Part shown: in pieces, positions 38,001-48,653 of the stretch | How the letters are laid out: each line of letters opens with the position of its first letter | Numbering within the stretch: position 1 is the first letter of the stretch | Translations under genes and position numbers: made by a program | Notes under the pieces: model-generated | Database searches by the model: none | What the model saw: only the letters and a program-made list of their open reading frames with translations | What the model was told of the DNA's origin: nothing | Assembly (NCBI RefSeq): GCF_014066305.1 | Contig: NW_023501088.1 | Location: 263,501-327,500, forward strand | Direction: 5' to 3' | Source of the DNA: Letharia columbiana | Taxonomy: Eukaryota > Ascomycota > Lecanoromycetes > Lecanorales > Parmeliaceae | Length of the DNA: 64,000 nucleotides

Positions 38001-38782
38001 TCGGCCCTGACGATCCTGAGCCAGCAGCCAATGTCAAAGCTTTGATATTGCACTCAAATCAACTTACAAATTGGGTTGCGGAGATGATACTGAACCAGTC
38101 AGATGTGAAGAAAAGGGTAGTTGTGATCAAGCATTTCGTATCCGTAGCAGACGTAGGCACAAGTCACCGTGTTACCATGACTGCATTCACTAATGTGCTC
38201 AGAAATGCCGCGCGATGAACAACTTTTCGACTTTGACGTCTATCATCTCGGCCCTTAGTACGGCTCCTATAGGTCGTCTCACTCGGACCTGGGCACAGGT
38301 CAATGCTCGAACGATGACGGTCTTGGAACAAATGAGAAAGTTGATGCACAGTACCAAGAACTTTGGGGAGTACAGAGAAGCGCTGCATCTGGCGAATCCT
38401 CCTTGCATCCCTTTTTTTGGTATGTTATTCGCGGAGTATCCATGATCAGTACGGCTAATTCCGTTGACCAGGCGTCTATCTCACCGACCTAACATTTATT
38501 GAAGACGGCATACCCTCTGTAATCAAACGTACAGACCTCATCAACTTTGCTAAACGGGCCAAAACTGCCGACGTCATTCGAGATATCCAGCAATATCAAA
38601 ACGTTCCTTACGTTCTCAAATCTGTGCCCGACCTGCAGGATTACATATTGAGCAACATGCAAGCGGCTGGCGATGTGCATGAGATGTACGACAAGAGTCT
38701 CCAGGTTGAACCAAGGGAAAGGGAGGATGAGAAAATCACAAGGTTGGTGGATTTAGGTCTCGTAGACAAGAACAAGTTCTAG
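35015..38782 (+). CDS. CDC25: Ras guanine-nucleotide exchange factor (Cdc25 type) with SH3 and WW domains
   Basis: Three exons (35015-38152, 38203-38419, 38472-38782) give 1221 residues. The protein loads GTP onto Ras at membranes and so would act upstream of cAMP/PKA or MAPK signalling. An SH3 domain lies at about 76-130 (ALYNYESDDRTSLSFRQGD to WFPSNYCVV). A WW-like module is at about 194-222 (FWIPQATPDGRLYYFNTLTG), a RasGEF_N domain at about 780-925 and the catalytic RasGEF domain from about 952 to 1195. The second exon completes the conserved block NNFSTLTSIISAL and PCIPFFGVYLTDLTF. Introns are 50 and 52 nt. The first ATG of the frame, 35015, is used; a second Met at residue 8 would lose little. 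The long middle part (about 230-780) is partly helical with an acidic/serine linker. Confidence 0.94.
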
Positions 38783-40612
38783 GTCATTTTCGGGGAAGTC
38801 GAGGTAGCTGCTTGGCATTTTCAGACATCTCGAAAGAACAAGGAGACCGTTCCTCGAATCAGCATAGTCATTGTAACAAGCCGGCGTCTGATTTACTTCC
38901 CAGTTGGATGTGGCTGACTGTTGTCGCACTTCCAGACTCCTTTCGGAATCCGGGTTTTTGTGAGACCAGTCACCTTGACATACGGGTGGCAACATACCCT
39001 GTGTCTACCGGACTACAACGATACTTTTGACCCAGCCTTATCCGAAAGAGGCAGGAGCTACTCAACAAGCAAAACTTACACCCTCCACCAGGGCACCACA
39101 TTGAAAACGCTTCTACTTGGGCGCTCCCCTGGTGCCAGTACAGATCATTGGCTTCCTCATTGAGCAACGCCCAACATATTCATGCCTCGAGAATGTCGAA
39201 AATACGCCTGGGCTGGTGGTAGACAGATGCTCAGTTTCCTGTCATGATTATGGCATTGCGGAGCGACGAGACCATGACGGTGACTTCGGGACAGCAGCAA
39301 AGTATTATTTGGAAAAGTTGACCCTCATTGTCGCATATTGGGGCTGTCCACGCAAGGCAGTGAGGAATTACGACGTTATGATGAACGTTAGAGCGCGTAT
39401 GATGAGCTGGCCACAGCGTTATGTATCTATGTTTGTGTATATCTTTTCATATACCGCTTACGACGATATGAAATTTCCCCAAGAAAGCCTCGGACTACTG
39501 ATATTGATGAGACGATAGATGGCGGAGGAAGTCAATGCTAGGGATCAAGAAGTGGTGTAGAAGCTAGTAGCCCAGGTCGCATAATTAGCGAAGAGGAATG
39601 GGCATGATTTGCCCGCTGCTGGAAACAGCAAAGACCTTCCCTGTCTATTGGCCAAGCAAAATGAACTCACATTAACGCTTGGGATATACGCTTGCTCGTA
39701 GGCCGTTTCGTTGCCCTTTGCTTGAATCTGCACCCATGACATGTGTAGTGTGATGGTGGATCCTGGATGTAAAGTAAGGATCGACAGCTGCATGCGTAGA
39801 CCTTGCTTGCTGTTCGTCAGACATGTTTTCCTTTGGAAATGATTGGCATGGTGTTTTCAAATACACGACCATGATAAATGGGTCCTCGTCTCCTTCGCGG
39901 CTACCTGCAGCGGGTACTGTCTCCGGGGTGCAGCGCAGTAGCATCATACCTGCAGGAAAAGTGATACAGACGCAAGCAAGCACAGAACAGTGAGGGAAAC
40001 CCGGTGCGGACCGAGATTGATTGCCCCAAGTGATGACTCGAGAATCACCCAGCCAAGTCACACATCCACGTAGGGACTGTCTCCGGTCTGGCAAAGCCAA
40101 GCCGATGATATAGGCATAGGTCAAATTCATGTTTGCTGTCCTGTCCTGTCCTTTGCAGCCGTTGACCATCCCGTACGCCGAAATGTCTCGCAAATGTGAT
40201 TGAAATTTACCAGTCCCATGTCAAACAGTGTACGGTAGTTGAGAAGTCTGCCTCTTGCCGTTGAGAAGCAAGCGTAGACGGGGTCTCGAGATGATGGGGT
40301 CTTCATCTTCCAGAGTAGAGAGAGCAAAAGCCCTTGCTTCGCTTCACGCTAACCCGCCCTTTTCGACAGATATATCTAAATTGAAACCGAAACATTCTAC
40401 TCTCACTCCCCCCGCCTTTCCCAGACGAAATCACCTCTGTCCGATGAAGAACGAATCTCCCCCTACTGCTTTCCTGCCATTCTTAATCCTCGTCCAGCCT
40501 TCAGCGCCTCTCGTCGCGTCTTGATGAACGATATCCCTTTCCTAGGTTCGCACCTTCTTCCTTCGAGCACCTAGGTCACCCCGCGCAATTCGAGTCAAGT
40601 GCGATTGGCAAG
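38783..40612. other. Intergenic region
   Basis: This 1.8-kb gap lies between the Ras GEF and the rhodopsin-domain gene, both on +. Reverse-strand frames at 39,545-40,193 were examined as a possible small spliced gene (a GTGAGT donor near 39,671 and a GCTAAT/CTAG acceptor) but the peptides have no family signature. A short CTGTC repeat is at 40,136-40,151. Confidence 0.45.
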
Positions 40613-42261
40613 ATGGCTGCCATATACGCACGAGACAACCAACTCCATGGCCGCGGTGTCAATCTCGCTGTCATCTCCATCGTCTTCACCTTCGTCGCCA
40701 TCTGCCTTGTTTGCTCCCGCCTGGCTTCGAGGTTGACCACTGGTCGCAAGCTGCACGAAGATGACTATGCCATCATTGCCTCTGTGGTAAGTACGAGATT
40801 CGATCTCGGCTTGATGTGCCTGTGGAATGTGACCTTGCTGATTCTATGCCATAGGTCTTCTCAATCGGTCTTGGTATCAGCAATGTCGTCAGTGAGTCAC
40901 TCCGCCGCTGCTTTGCTCGCTGCGTCGAGACAGACTTGGCTGCTCTCCCGTGATGTCCATCAGACTGAGCGGTGTATAGGCGTCGCCCACGGAGCTGGAA
41001 AGGTGTCGACCAGTCTTCCACCAGAAGACCTCCGCATGGCCTTGCAGGTAAATCAACACCAAGCGGAAGCAGCCCTTCCTCCTGGCGCAATCTTCTCACC
41101 TTTCGTTCTTAGGCATTCTGGGCAGCTCAGATCCTGTACAAATTCACGATCACCCTGACAAAGACCTCGATCTGTCTTCTCTACCTGCGCATCTTCACGA
41201 CCAAAAAATTCCGCCAAACGGTGCACGTTATCATGGGCTATGTGATACTGTACTCTTTCGCAAGCATCATAGCAACGGTCGTACAATGCACGCCGCTCGA
41301 GCGTATCTGGGATCATGCTGTCCCTGGGACTTGCATCAACCTTACGGCTTTCTGGTATGCGAATGCTTCAGCGAACATTATCGGCGACTTCTTGATACTT
41401 GCCCTGCCTATGCCCGTTGTCAGAAGCCTGCAGCTACCTCAACGACAGCGGTTGGGTCTCGTGATGGTCTTCGCCTTGGGTGGCTTGTAGGTCTCTCGAG
41501 CGACTCACGTCTTGTTATGCTGACAGCCAGTCAGCGTTTGCATCACATCTATCTTGCGGATGACCACCCTCAAAACTGGATCCAAAGCTAAAGACCAGAT
41601 ATACGGTACACTCAACTCGACTATTTGGACGACCATCGAGGCCAACACTGCAATCATATGTGCCTGTCTACCAATGCTCAAGAGTCCTCTCACTGCCCTC
41701 TTCCCACGCCTGTTCCCTCGCGGTTCCGCTGATGATTATTCCAGCGGCTCGAACGCAGCCCGACGTCGAGGTGCGTATACTCAGGGGCATCTTTCTCCGA
41801 ATTAGCACCATAATTGGCGTTACAAGACATGATTCGGGAGCGAGACTTTCTTCTTCACGTTCTCCAAACTCTGCAAACATGCCCTGCTTGCATCTGTGGG
41901 GGAGGACGCTGACTCCAAATTTCCAATAGGAGCCACTACCCAAGACCGAACTTCGCCTCCTGCTGCGTACGACGGCTGGGGTCGGCTAGAAAGCAAGAAA
42001 CCATCGCAGAGGACCAGGATGTCTACCATGATAAGCACAGCTCCTGCGCGTAAAGGTTCAAGCCTGGGCTCCAGCAGCGAGGATACTTTCCGCACTGACA
42101 GTCAGGATGTCCCTATGGGCAATATCAGCAAGACGACTCATGTTGACGTCCAGTATGGCAACGAGAGAATGGAACAACCCATGTTAAGCCCAAAGAGCAA
42201 CGAGCACGCGAGAAGCATCTCGGCAACACATCTGGTCGGCGAGGACTTCAGCTTTCCCTGA
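40613..42261 (+). CDS. Seven-TM rhodopsin-domain integral membrane protein (PTH11/SAT4-like)
   Basis: Six exons (40613-40786, 40855-40891, 40980-41047, 41113-41486, 41535-41770, 41930-42261) give 406 residues. Joins were fixed by frame and by the conserved pattern of the family. TM1 is AVISIVFTFVAICLVCSRLA, followed by GRKLHEDDYAIIASV and the 37-nt exon VFSIGLGISNVV, then GAGK and MALQAFWAAQILYKFTITL. Later signatures are TKTSICLLYLRIF, VQCTPLERIWDH, FWYANASANIIGDF, LPMPVVRSLQLP and GGFVCITSILRM. The C-terminal tail of about 125 residues is polar and probably cytosolic. Members of this very large fungal group are presumed membrane sensors or receptors, and few have known ligands. No N-terminal CFEM domain is present. 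The last intron (159 nt) is the least certain and may hide another small exon. Confidence 0.85.
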
Positions 42262-42848
42262 GTCATATTGTTTCGCGGGGAACCGTCCTACTTGACGCCA
42301 TCCTCGACGGTGAAGTTTCTATGATCTAGAAGCTCCGGTTTCCTCGTGCGAGCTACGAGGCGTCTCCATACATCGCTCCATGTTCGAAGAACCAATTTCA
42401 ATGCTTTCGCTACTGGGCTGGTCGGTAGCATTCATTTTTCACGTTTCATACTCGAGGTAGCAAGCGTTGAGCTCGGGCTGGGAAGAGTCATCGTGGGCGC
42501 AATATATTAGCAAAGGGGGCTCGCTTGCTCGTGTGGGATGGTCATTTGCTACGGCTTCAGCAAGTGGCATGGAGGGAAGCGATCGGTCGGTATCTCAAGC
42601 TACGCATACTGGTAGAGCCATCAATAAGTGTATATTATCGCATGGTGTGGCCCAGCGCAAACGCTCGTGAGACACTCGTATGCGACTTTTGCGTCCATCA
42701 CAGCCCTCAGCCCCCCGGGAGCTCCTCCTTCAAGCGCTTATGGCGCCCATTCAGCCAATCCCCCCAGCCGGGCTTGGCAGGGTGGCAGGGTTCAGGGCCC
42801 CCCAACTGCGGGGCCTGCCGCTGCCCGAGATTCACGGGTAATACATAC
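42262..42848. other. Intergenic: promoter of the heme-oxygenase-like gene
   Basis: Nothing specific is recognised. The pyrimidine-rich stretch with CCCTATATA steps that follows (about 42,895-43,030) looks like a fungal 5' leader. Confidence 0.4.
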
Positions 42849-44076
42849 ATGCATGTTTACATTTTGCCTTCACTCCACCAACCACAGTCCTTACCATCAC
42901 ACACATCATTCCTCCTCCTCCTATATTCTTTATATTCCCTATATACCCTATATACCCTATCTCCTTCCCCTTATCATATCCCAATCATATCCTATCCTAC
43001 CCCATCCCATCCTTCCACCCCCTTCTCGAGCGATGCCCCCCGCGCCCACCCTCCCCCCCCCCCCCTCCCCCCCCCCCCCTCCCCCCTCTCCCACCGCATC
43101 AACGCCGCCACCCGCCCCCTCCACGCCCACCTCAACGCCCTCATCCTCTCCCTCCTCCCCCGCGCTCTGCCCCCGCACGCCGCGGATCCCGGCCCCTACG
43201 CGCAAGCGATGGCGCATCTGCTGCCGATCTACGAGGCGTTCGAGGGGCCCTTTCGGAGGTTGGTTTTCCCGGGGGAGGGCGACGATGAGGGGAGTGGGGC
43301 GGGGAGGGGAAGAAGCAGCAGCAGAGGAGGTGGTCAAGGGGTTGCGGGGGATGTATGCGAGGGGGTTGGAGCGGGGGGCCAGGTTGACGGGGGATGTGGA
43401 GACGGTTCTGCGTCTGCGTCTGCGCGGACGGGCGGTCGATCCGGGACGGCGACCACGCCTCGAAGCGTTCACGGAGCGTATCCGCACTGCGGTGTCGGGG
43501 CGGCCCCACCTCCTGCTCGCGTACACGTGGGTGCTCTACCTGGCGCTCTTCTCCGGGGGACGGTACATACGGGCGGGACTGCGGGGGGCCGGAGCCGGGT
43601 TCTGGCACCGCGGGGTCCGAGAGGGGGGATCCGACGGTGGTTCTCTGGGAAAAGGGTTGGAAGGTGAGGAGGGGGGAGGTGGGGTGGATGGGTGTCTTGG
43701 ATTCTGGACGTTTGAAGGGGAGGCGGATGGGGAGGATCTCAAGGCGGGGTTCAAGGCGGGCTTCGCTGCCGTCGAGGGGACGTTGACGGAGGCGGAAAAG
43801 GAGGAGGTGGTGCGGGAAGCGGTGTTTATCATGCAGTCGATGACTGGGGTGGTCGTGGAGATCAGTGAGGTGGTCGGTACGGGCAATCCGGTGGCTGCTG
43901 GACAGTGGGTGGATCAGAGATTGGACGGGAGGAAGGACGAGGACGAGCCGAGCATGCGCTGGCTACTGCTGAAGCATGTCCTGCCGATGGGTATGGTGGA
44001 GCTGATAGCTGCTGGTGCTAGAAGTGCCCTCAGTGTTGGCATGGTGCCGTCTTTTTGGAGCGCGAGAGCGGAATAG
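42849..44076 (+). CDS. Heme-oxygenase-like protein, reading frame disturbed
   Basis: The product resembles fungal heme-oxygenase-like proteins (all-helical, heme cleavage to biliverdin). The N-terminal helix has INAATRPLHAHLNALILS, with the His expected to bind heme, then YAQAMAHLLPIYEAFEGPF. The distal part has LLLAYTWVLYLALFSGGRYIR and DLKAGFKAGFAAVEGTL. These two halves lie in different frames (up to about 43,262 and from about 43,327). A 64-nt intron 43263-43326 with a weak GTTTTC donor would join them in phase 0. The start is unclear. The ATG at 43033 has the best leader context but is out of frame with the N-terminal helix, being separated from it by two 13-C runs (43053-43065 and 43067-43079). 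The ATG at 42849 is in frame but gives an unlikely Leu/Tyr-rich leader. Local GC bias is extreme. The gene could be intact with a miscounted C run, or damaged. Confidence 0.65.
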
Positions 44077-44463
44077 TTGGATCACTGCATCATTGCACAT
44101 ATGGGAACGGCTTCATGCGATATATACCCCGAGGAGTTGCTACTGATTGATTGAATGAACGTAGGTTGCTTCTACTAGGCTCTGAGCGAATTGAACCTCA
44201 GATCATGCGCCACTTATGCGAAATGTTTCTCCAGAAGCAACAACACTTATCGACCAAGAACCCAGCCCTGGCTACAGAGATACGATAGAGCAATATCATC
44301 AGAGGTGAAGAAAAGCGGAAGAACCTGAGCTCAACGGGGGCGAAAATGGCTGTCCGACCAATGGTAGAAGCAACAAGCGTGGAGAAAGGGGCACCCAAGC
44401 TCTAAGAGCGAGACAAATAACGCTCTTTGGTCCTGGCTCCCATCAATCGAAAAGCCCGTTTTC
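44077..44463. other. Convergent intergenic region
   Basis: This is the tail-to-tail gap between the heme-oxygenase-like gene and the unrecognised reverse-strand gene. No feature is seen. Confidence 0.4.
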
Positions 44464-46335
44464 TCACGAGGTACAGGGGTTCTTGGTGGTCTTACTTGCG
44501 GCTTCTGGGTTAATTACCTCGTTACGCACTTGGTCTGGTGTCGCAGCTGTTGGCTGATCCAGATGATCGACTTGAGCCATCTCTGTCCTTACTACCGGCG
44601 GGTTGGATGCAATTCCTATATGCAATGGGTCGGGTGCTACACCCTGGCCCTGGGATGAGCGGTCCACTTTGGTATCACCAGGTTGAGGTATCAGCCGGTC
44701 AGATACCTTCCCATCTAGACTTCGGTCAGGTATTGGATCTTCTCGCTCATGTGAGTGCCGAACTTTGACTTGACTATTAGAAGGATCTGATGGGTCAGGT
44801 ATCCTCTCATTCTGCAATTGTTCGGGTGCTACTCCTCCTTTCTGACAAGCACAGTCCAGTTCAACCTTCATATGACTTGCCTTCCAATGGTCTGATCCCT
44901 CCAGGAGAGACATCAAATACAAAGCGTTGTCGAAGTATTTGCCCATCGTTGCAGTATAAGCTCGTCCAAGCGTCAGCATCTCAGCCAACAGAGACGGGAA
45001 CCCATGCGATGTCCAATCCTGTTGCATGACAGCAAGATTTTTGGCGGACATGGGAGCGAGGTCCAGCATCATAGCTCTGGCATGATGAATTGTGTCTATG
45101 ACTATTGGGAGGCTCTTCTCCTCAGGTCTAGTAAAGTCGAGGCCATTCCCTTCATCGTGAACGTGATCGACATACTCATATTTGCTACGGGTGCGAGCCC
45201 GTTTCTTGGCTTGATTGTTGGGGCCATCTTGACCAGAACGCTTCAGTGGTGGCTCAAGTCTAGCACAGGAACTGTTAACTGATGCCTCGGTATCACCGTC
45301 CAACACCATCTCTTTACGCTTTGCTTCCCGAAATCTTTGTGAGTCCGTTGGTTTCGACTCTTTGTCAGCGTCATCAGTAGACACAGACATTACAGGCGAC
45401 ATTGCCGTCAACTTCCTTGCACGAGTAAAGTCCCCTGTGCTACCATCCCAATTACGATCGGTCCAGCCCTTTGTGAAGGCAGCGAAAGTAGGTCGAGCCG
45501 TCACTTGTACCTGTTCGAAGACACCTTGAGCCCTCCACTCCCTCGATTGCTCGGATATGTAGCCGTCAACGCTCGTCCATGCTGATTTGATTGACCTCTG
45601 CTCATCGCGGGTCTCCTTCGTGGTTATGAAAGTGTTGTGCAGATCGAGTCTGACACGCAGACTATCCCGGAATACGGGCTTCTCCCAATGCGGTATGTGT
45701 AGGTGGGGGCAGATATAGCCGTTGGCCACCATGAATTGTTGAATGATGATCTTCATCGATCGCGAGAGACCGGTACCTTTCTCATCACAGGAACTCCGTG
45801 AGCTTTTGAGTTGCTGAAGCTCGGCGCTTTCCTTGTTACGTGGGCGGATACCTATCCTCCCATCCAGAAGGTCCTTTCCGTAGGTTCCTGGGATCCTCTC
45901 GTTACGACCAGGATTTCTAGGCAGGACTGGGGGCCGGGGACCCTGTGGTTGAGTGGATGACTGTTTGTTTTGCCGGATTGAGGCCAGTAATCGAGCTGAC
46001 GGTGGTCTGGTTCGTGGGACTGGCACCAATTTAGTTCGTCGTTTGGAGGGTTGCTGGCCGGTAGGTTGGTTAGGTGGGGGCTGCCATTGCGAAATTGAAT
46101 ACAAGAGTGAATGTGCTTCTGAAGTCTGAGGCTGGTGATCCTCTTCAACTGCATGTAGGGTGGATGGAAGTCGTGTTGACAAGGCATCTTGTGGGGAACT
46201 TGTCTCGGTCTTCACATTTTGAGGAATCCATGGAGCAATAGCAGGCAAAGAGCACCTTCGGGCCCAAGCCTCTTCCCCAGAAATATCTCTATGATCTGGA
46301 GGGGCGATGAGCCCGTGTGTCTGGTCACCGGACAT
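44464..46335 (-). CDS. Hypothetical protein of 623 residues
   Basis: A single-exon frame with ATG at 46335 and stop at 44464. No family is recognised. The first 190 residues are Pro/Gln/Ser-rich. A more ordered part follows (about 195-310), with SMKIIIQQFMVANGYICPHL and FAAFTKGWTDRNWDG. Basic clusters such as AKKRARTRSKYEY suggest a nuclear protein. A helical part lies around 410-490 (TIHHARAMMLDLAPMSAKN). The last 125 residues contain loose repeats beginning VAPEQLQN, VAPDPLHI and ATPDQVRN. Length, balanced composition and the absence of stops support a real gene. It could be a lineage-specific regulator, but there is no direct evidence. Confidence 0.65.
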   Translation of the reverse strand: MSGDQTHGLIAPPDHRDISGEEAWARRCSLPAIAPWIPQNVKTETSSPQDALSTRLPSTLHAVEEDHQPQTSEAHSLLYSISQWQPPPNQPTGQQPSKRRTKLVPVPRTRPPSARLLASIRQNKQSSTQPQGPRPPVLPRNPGRNERIPGTYGKDLLDGRIGIRPRNKESAELQQLKSSRSSCDEKGTGLSRSMKIIIQQFMVANGYICPHLHIPHWEKPVFRDSLRVRLDLHNTFITTKETRDEQRSIKSAWTSVDGYISEQSREWRAQGVFEQVQVTARPTFAAFTKGWTDRNWDGSTGDFTRARKLTAMSPVMSVSTDDADKESKPTDSQRFREAKRKEMVLDGDTEASVNSSCARLEPPLKRSGQDGPNNQAKKRARTRSKYEYVDHVHDEGNGLDFTRPEEKSLPIVIDTIHHARAMMLDLAPMSAKNLAVMQQDWTSHGFPSLLAEMLTLGRAYTATMGKYFDNALYLMSLLEGSDHWKASHMKVELDCACQKGGVAPEQLQNERIPDPSDPSNSQVKVRHSHEREDPIPDRSLDGKVSDRLIPQPGDTKVDRSSQGQGVAPDPLHIGIASNPPVVRTEMAQVDHLDQPTAATPDQVRNEVINPEAASKTTKNPCTS

Positions 46336-46892
46336 GTTGGGAGCTTATGGTACAAACTCAGATGGCGTGTGAGGGTCTTCCAGTCCTGCAAAGTCGGATG
46401 AGGAATGGGAGATTGAAAGAAAGAGGAGACGGGGAAAAACGTTGTTGTTTGGGGATGGAAAGTGAAGTACAGAGCCCAAGGCAGTGCTTAAAAGAGGTCA
46501 CGATGATAGAACAAGAACCGGCAAGAACCCCTCAATTATCCCATCGATGGGAAAGAACGCCCAGAATAGGAAACATGATCACAGCTTTGCGAGGAACAAC
46601 CTAGCCTATCATTTGCTCTTGATGCCTATCGTATCGTCCACAATGAACCTTCTGAGCCATTGATTGTCTTTCAGCAAGAGGTACTCGACCCTTCGTCGGT
46701 GTAGAGCTTTCGGAGCCAAGCTCATACGACCGCAACTCCTTTGGCATCGTGCCTGAAATTCTTCACTCACAACAGATATGATCACGACGCTTCGATGCAT
46801 ACAAAAAGCCCCCAACCATTACACCAAACAACTCGATGGGTATCCAGCCGTTACTCCTTGCCACACCAAGAATGCAATTCCTGTAGAACGCC
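46336..46892. other. Intergenic region between two reverse-strand genes
   Basis: It holds the promoter of the 623-residue gene and the 3' side of the Sec2-like gene. A reverse frame at 46,609-46,815 (RMSLAPKALHRRRVEYLLLK) could be a terminal exon of the Sec2-like gene but no good acceptor decides this. Confidence 0.35.
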
Positions 46893-47703
46893 TTACTTCA
46901 ACATCTCCCTCACCCTTTCAATCCTCCCAAGCCTACTCTCCAGTACCTCCAACCTCGTCCTCTTCTCCTTATCTCTTCCCTCCAAGACAGCCACCCTCTC
47001 CTCCAACTTCGCCCTCGCTTTCCTCTCTGTAGCCACCATCTCATTGGCCTCCGTAAACAGCTGTGCCGATAGCTCCTCCAGCTCCTCATTTGTCTGACTA
47101 ACTCTTGATTCGGCCGCTTGTCGCAGCGACTGTTCCCGTGTAAGCATAGTTAAGAGCTCTGCATTCTCTCGGTTGTTTGTGTGGCTTGTCTGGTCTGCTG
47201 GGGTGGATGACGGTGGCTGTGAGGTGGCACGTCGATTGGAAGGGAGGAGATGAGAAATTCGAGACTGGAGATGGTTGCGCTGGGCCCCAGCCGCTGAAGT
47301 GGGCCGGGATGGAGGTTGGGCATTTGTATTGGGGTCGGAGGTGGGTTTATTGGATGATTTGAGCTGGCGAAGCTCATCTTCGTAGTCTGCGAGTTTGTCG
47401 ACTAGAGCAAGGTTTAGCATCCTGAAGCGCCAAAATTCGATGTAGAGTGGAGAGGCCATGTTGCCGACCAGTTTGTGTAGTTGGCCGACGGGAAGAAGAG
47501 AACGTACCTGCAGCCGTTGCTTTGCCAGTCAATAGCTTGACCTGTGTCTCGAGCTCTGCAATCCTTCTTTGTGCATCTTCTGCGATTGGAGGATGTGAAT
47601 GAGACAGGTCAGCTCCACATTTGTGGCATGTCTTGGTGAAAGATGTGATTGGGATTGGTGCGGCAGGCGAAGATTGTAGTATTGTTGTGGTTACTGAGGA
47701 CAT
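46893..47703 (-). CDS. SEC2: Sec2-type Rab guanine-nucleotide exchange factor
   Basis: Two exons (47703-47508, 47401-46893) joined over a 106-nt intron (GTACGT, GCTAAAC branch, CTAG) give 234 residues. The last 90 residues are the Sec2p coiled coil that activates the Rab Sec4 on secretory vesicles: ENAELLTMLTREQSLR, then SQTNEELEELSAQLFTEANE and RKARAKLEERV. The N-terminus has a CHKCG pair and a short coiled coil (RRIAELETQVKLL). The protein stops right after the GEF helix, whereas Sec2 proteins usually carry a long C-terminal regulatory region. A GTAAGG donor overlaps the stop codon (from 46896), so a further intron and missing 3' exons are possible. Confidence 0.85.
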
Positions 47704-48653
47704 ATCATGGTAGTCTCAAATGGAAAGAAATGGATGGATCAGAGATTGTCCAAGTGATGGACGCTCCTCGTGGTGAAGTTCCTGTCTGTGGATTTGTAAA
47801 CCAGCTGTAATGACTGTTGGTGAATACGAAGTCGATATTACGGAATTCAATGCGCCTTCATCCCTGCCATATACCAACGGACGCTTGCGCAATGATCGAC
47901 AGGGTCCAGTTTCAGACTCCGAGCCCTTAATCACGTGACTGCAACGAGAACTCCTTTACCTACAATCCTAGTCATGCGGAACACCATCAGCGCTCAAAGT
48001 GGACGGAACCCGGTTGACTACTCACTTTCGCCTTTGCAAATCAGATGTGTTCGTGTTATGTGAGTTGGAGATGGTTTGGATGGTGAGCATTGTATGTTTG
48101 GTTGTTGACTGATTGGATTTTTGAATGCAATTATGTCGTAGCAACAGAAAATCCTGGTTGCAATTGTACACCAACTCACCTGGCACCCAGTCACCTTAAA
48201 CCACACTTTGAAAGTCTATGCAATTGATAAAAACTGTTTGCAATCTAGTGTACATGTAAAAATTGACCAACGTAGGCCATGTACCCCATGTCTATGACAA
48301 TACCGCTGTCGTAAATCCTCCTGCAAGCTCACGGAACCCCCCTGAGGACTTGAAAAGAAAGAATCCGACGCCTGAGCGAAACTTTTCCACTCATGCTTAT
48401 AGATTAGTCAAGGGATGAGCATAAGCTCTGTGGTCCACAACAGCCAGCTGTATCCAGGAATGTCCATGTAAAGCGAGTAGCTATACATCGATGCATCTGC
48501 GCGTCAGGTGGCGACCCATAACGCCTGTGAAATGATGAGATAATGGATGGAGATGAGGAGAGAACTTCGGGTGAAGCGTGAGGATGGGAAAATTCCGCAT
48601 GTGCTGTAAAGAATCTGGTTGATAGCCCTGTTTCACATCGATGGGCTGGGCGT
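47704..48653. other. Intergenic: Sec2 promoter and eIF4B 3' side
   Basis: A 950-bp gap between two reverse-strand genes. The frame at 48404-49303 (reverse) is an out-of-frame shadow of eIF4B plus its 3' UTR. No further feature is seen. Confidence 0.45.

Noticed and set aside
39117..39518. 133-codon + frame downstream of the Ras GEF
   Set aside because: Lies in the probable 3' UTR, with no recognisable domain.
39545..40193. Possible small spliced reverse-strand gene (frame containing GNETAYEQAYIPSVN, GTGAGT donor and CTAG acceptor)
   Set aside because: Splice sites are suggestive but no start, signal or family supports it; left as intergenic.
43141..43608. Arg/Pro-rich reverse frames over the heme-oxygenase-like gene
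   Set aside because: Arise from extreme GC content opposite the real gene.
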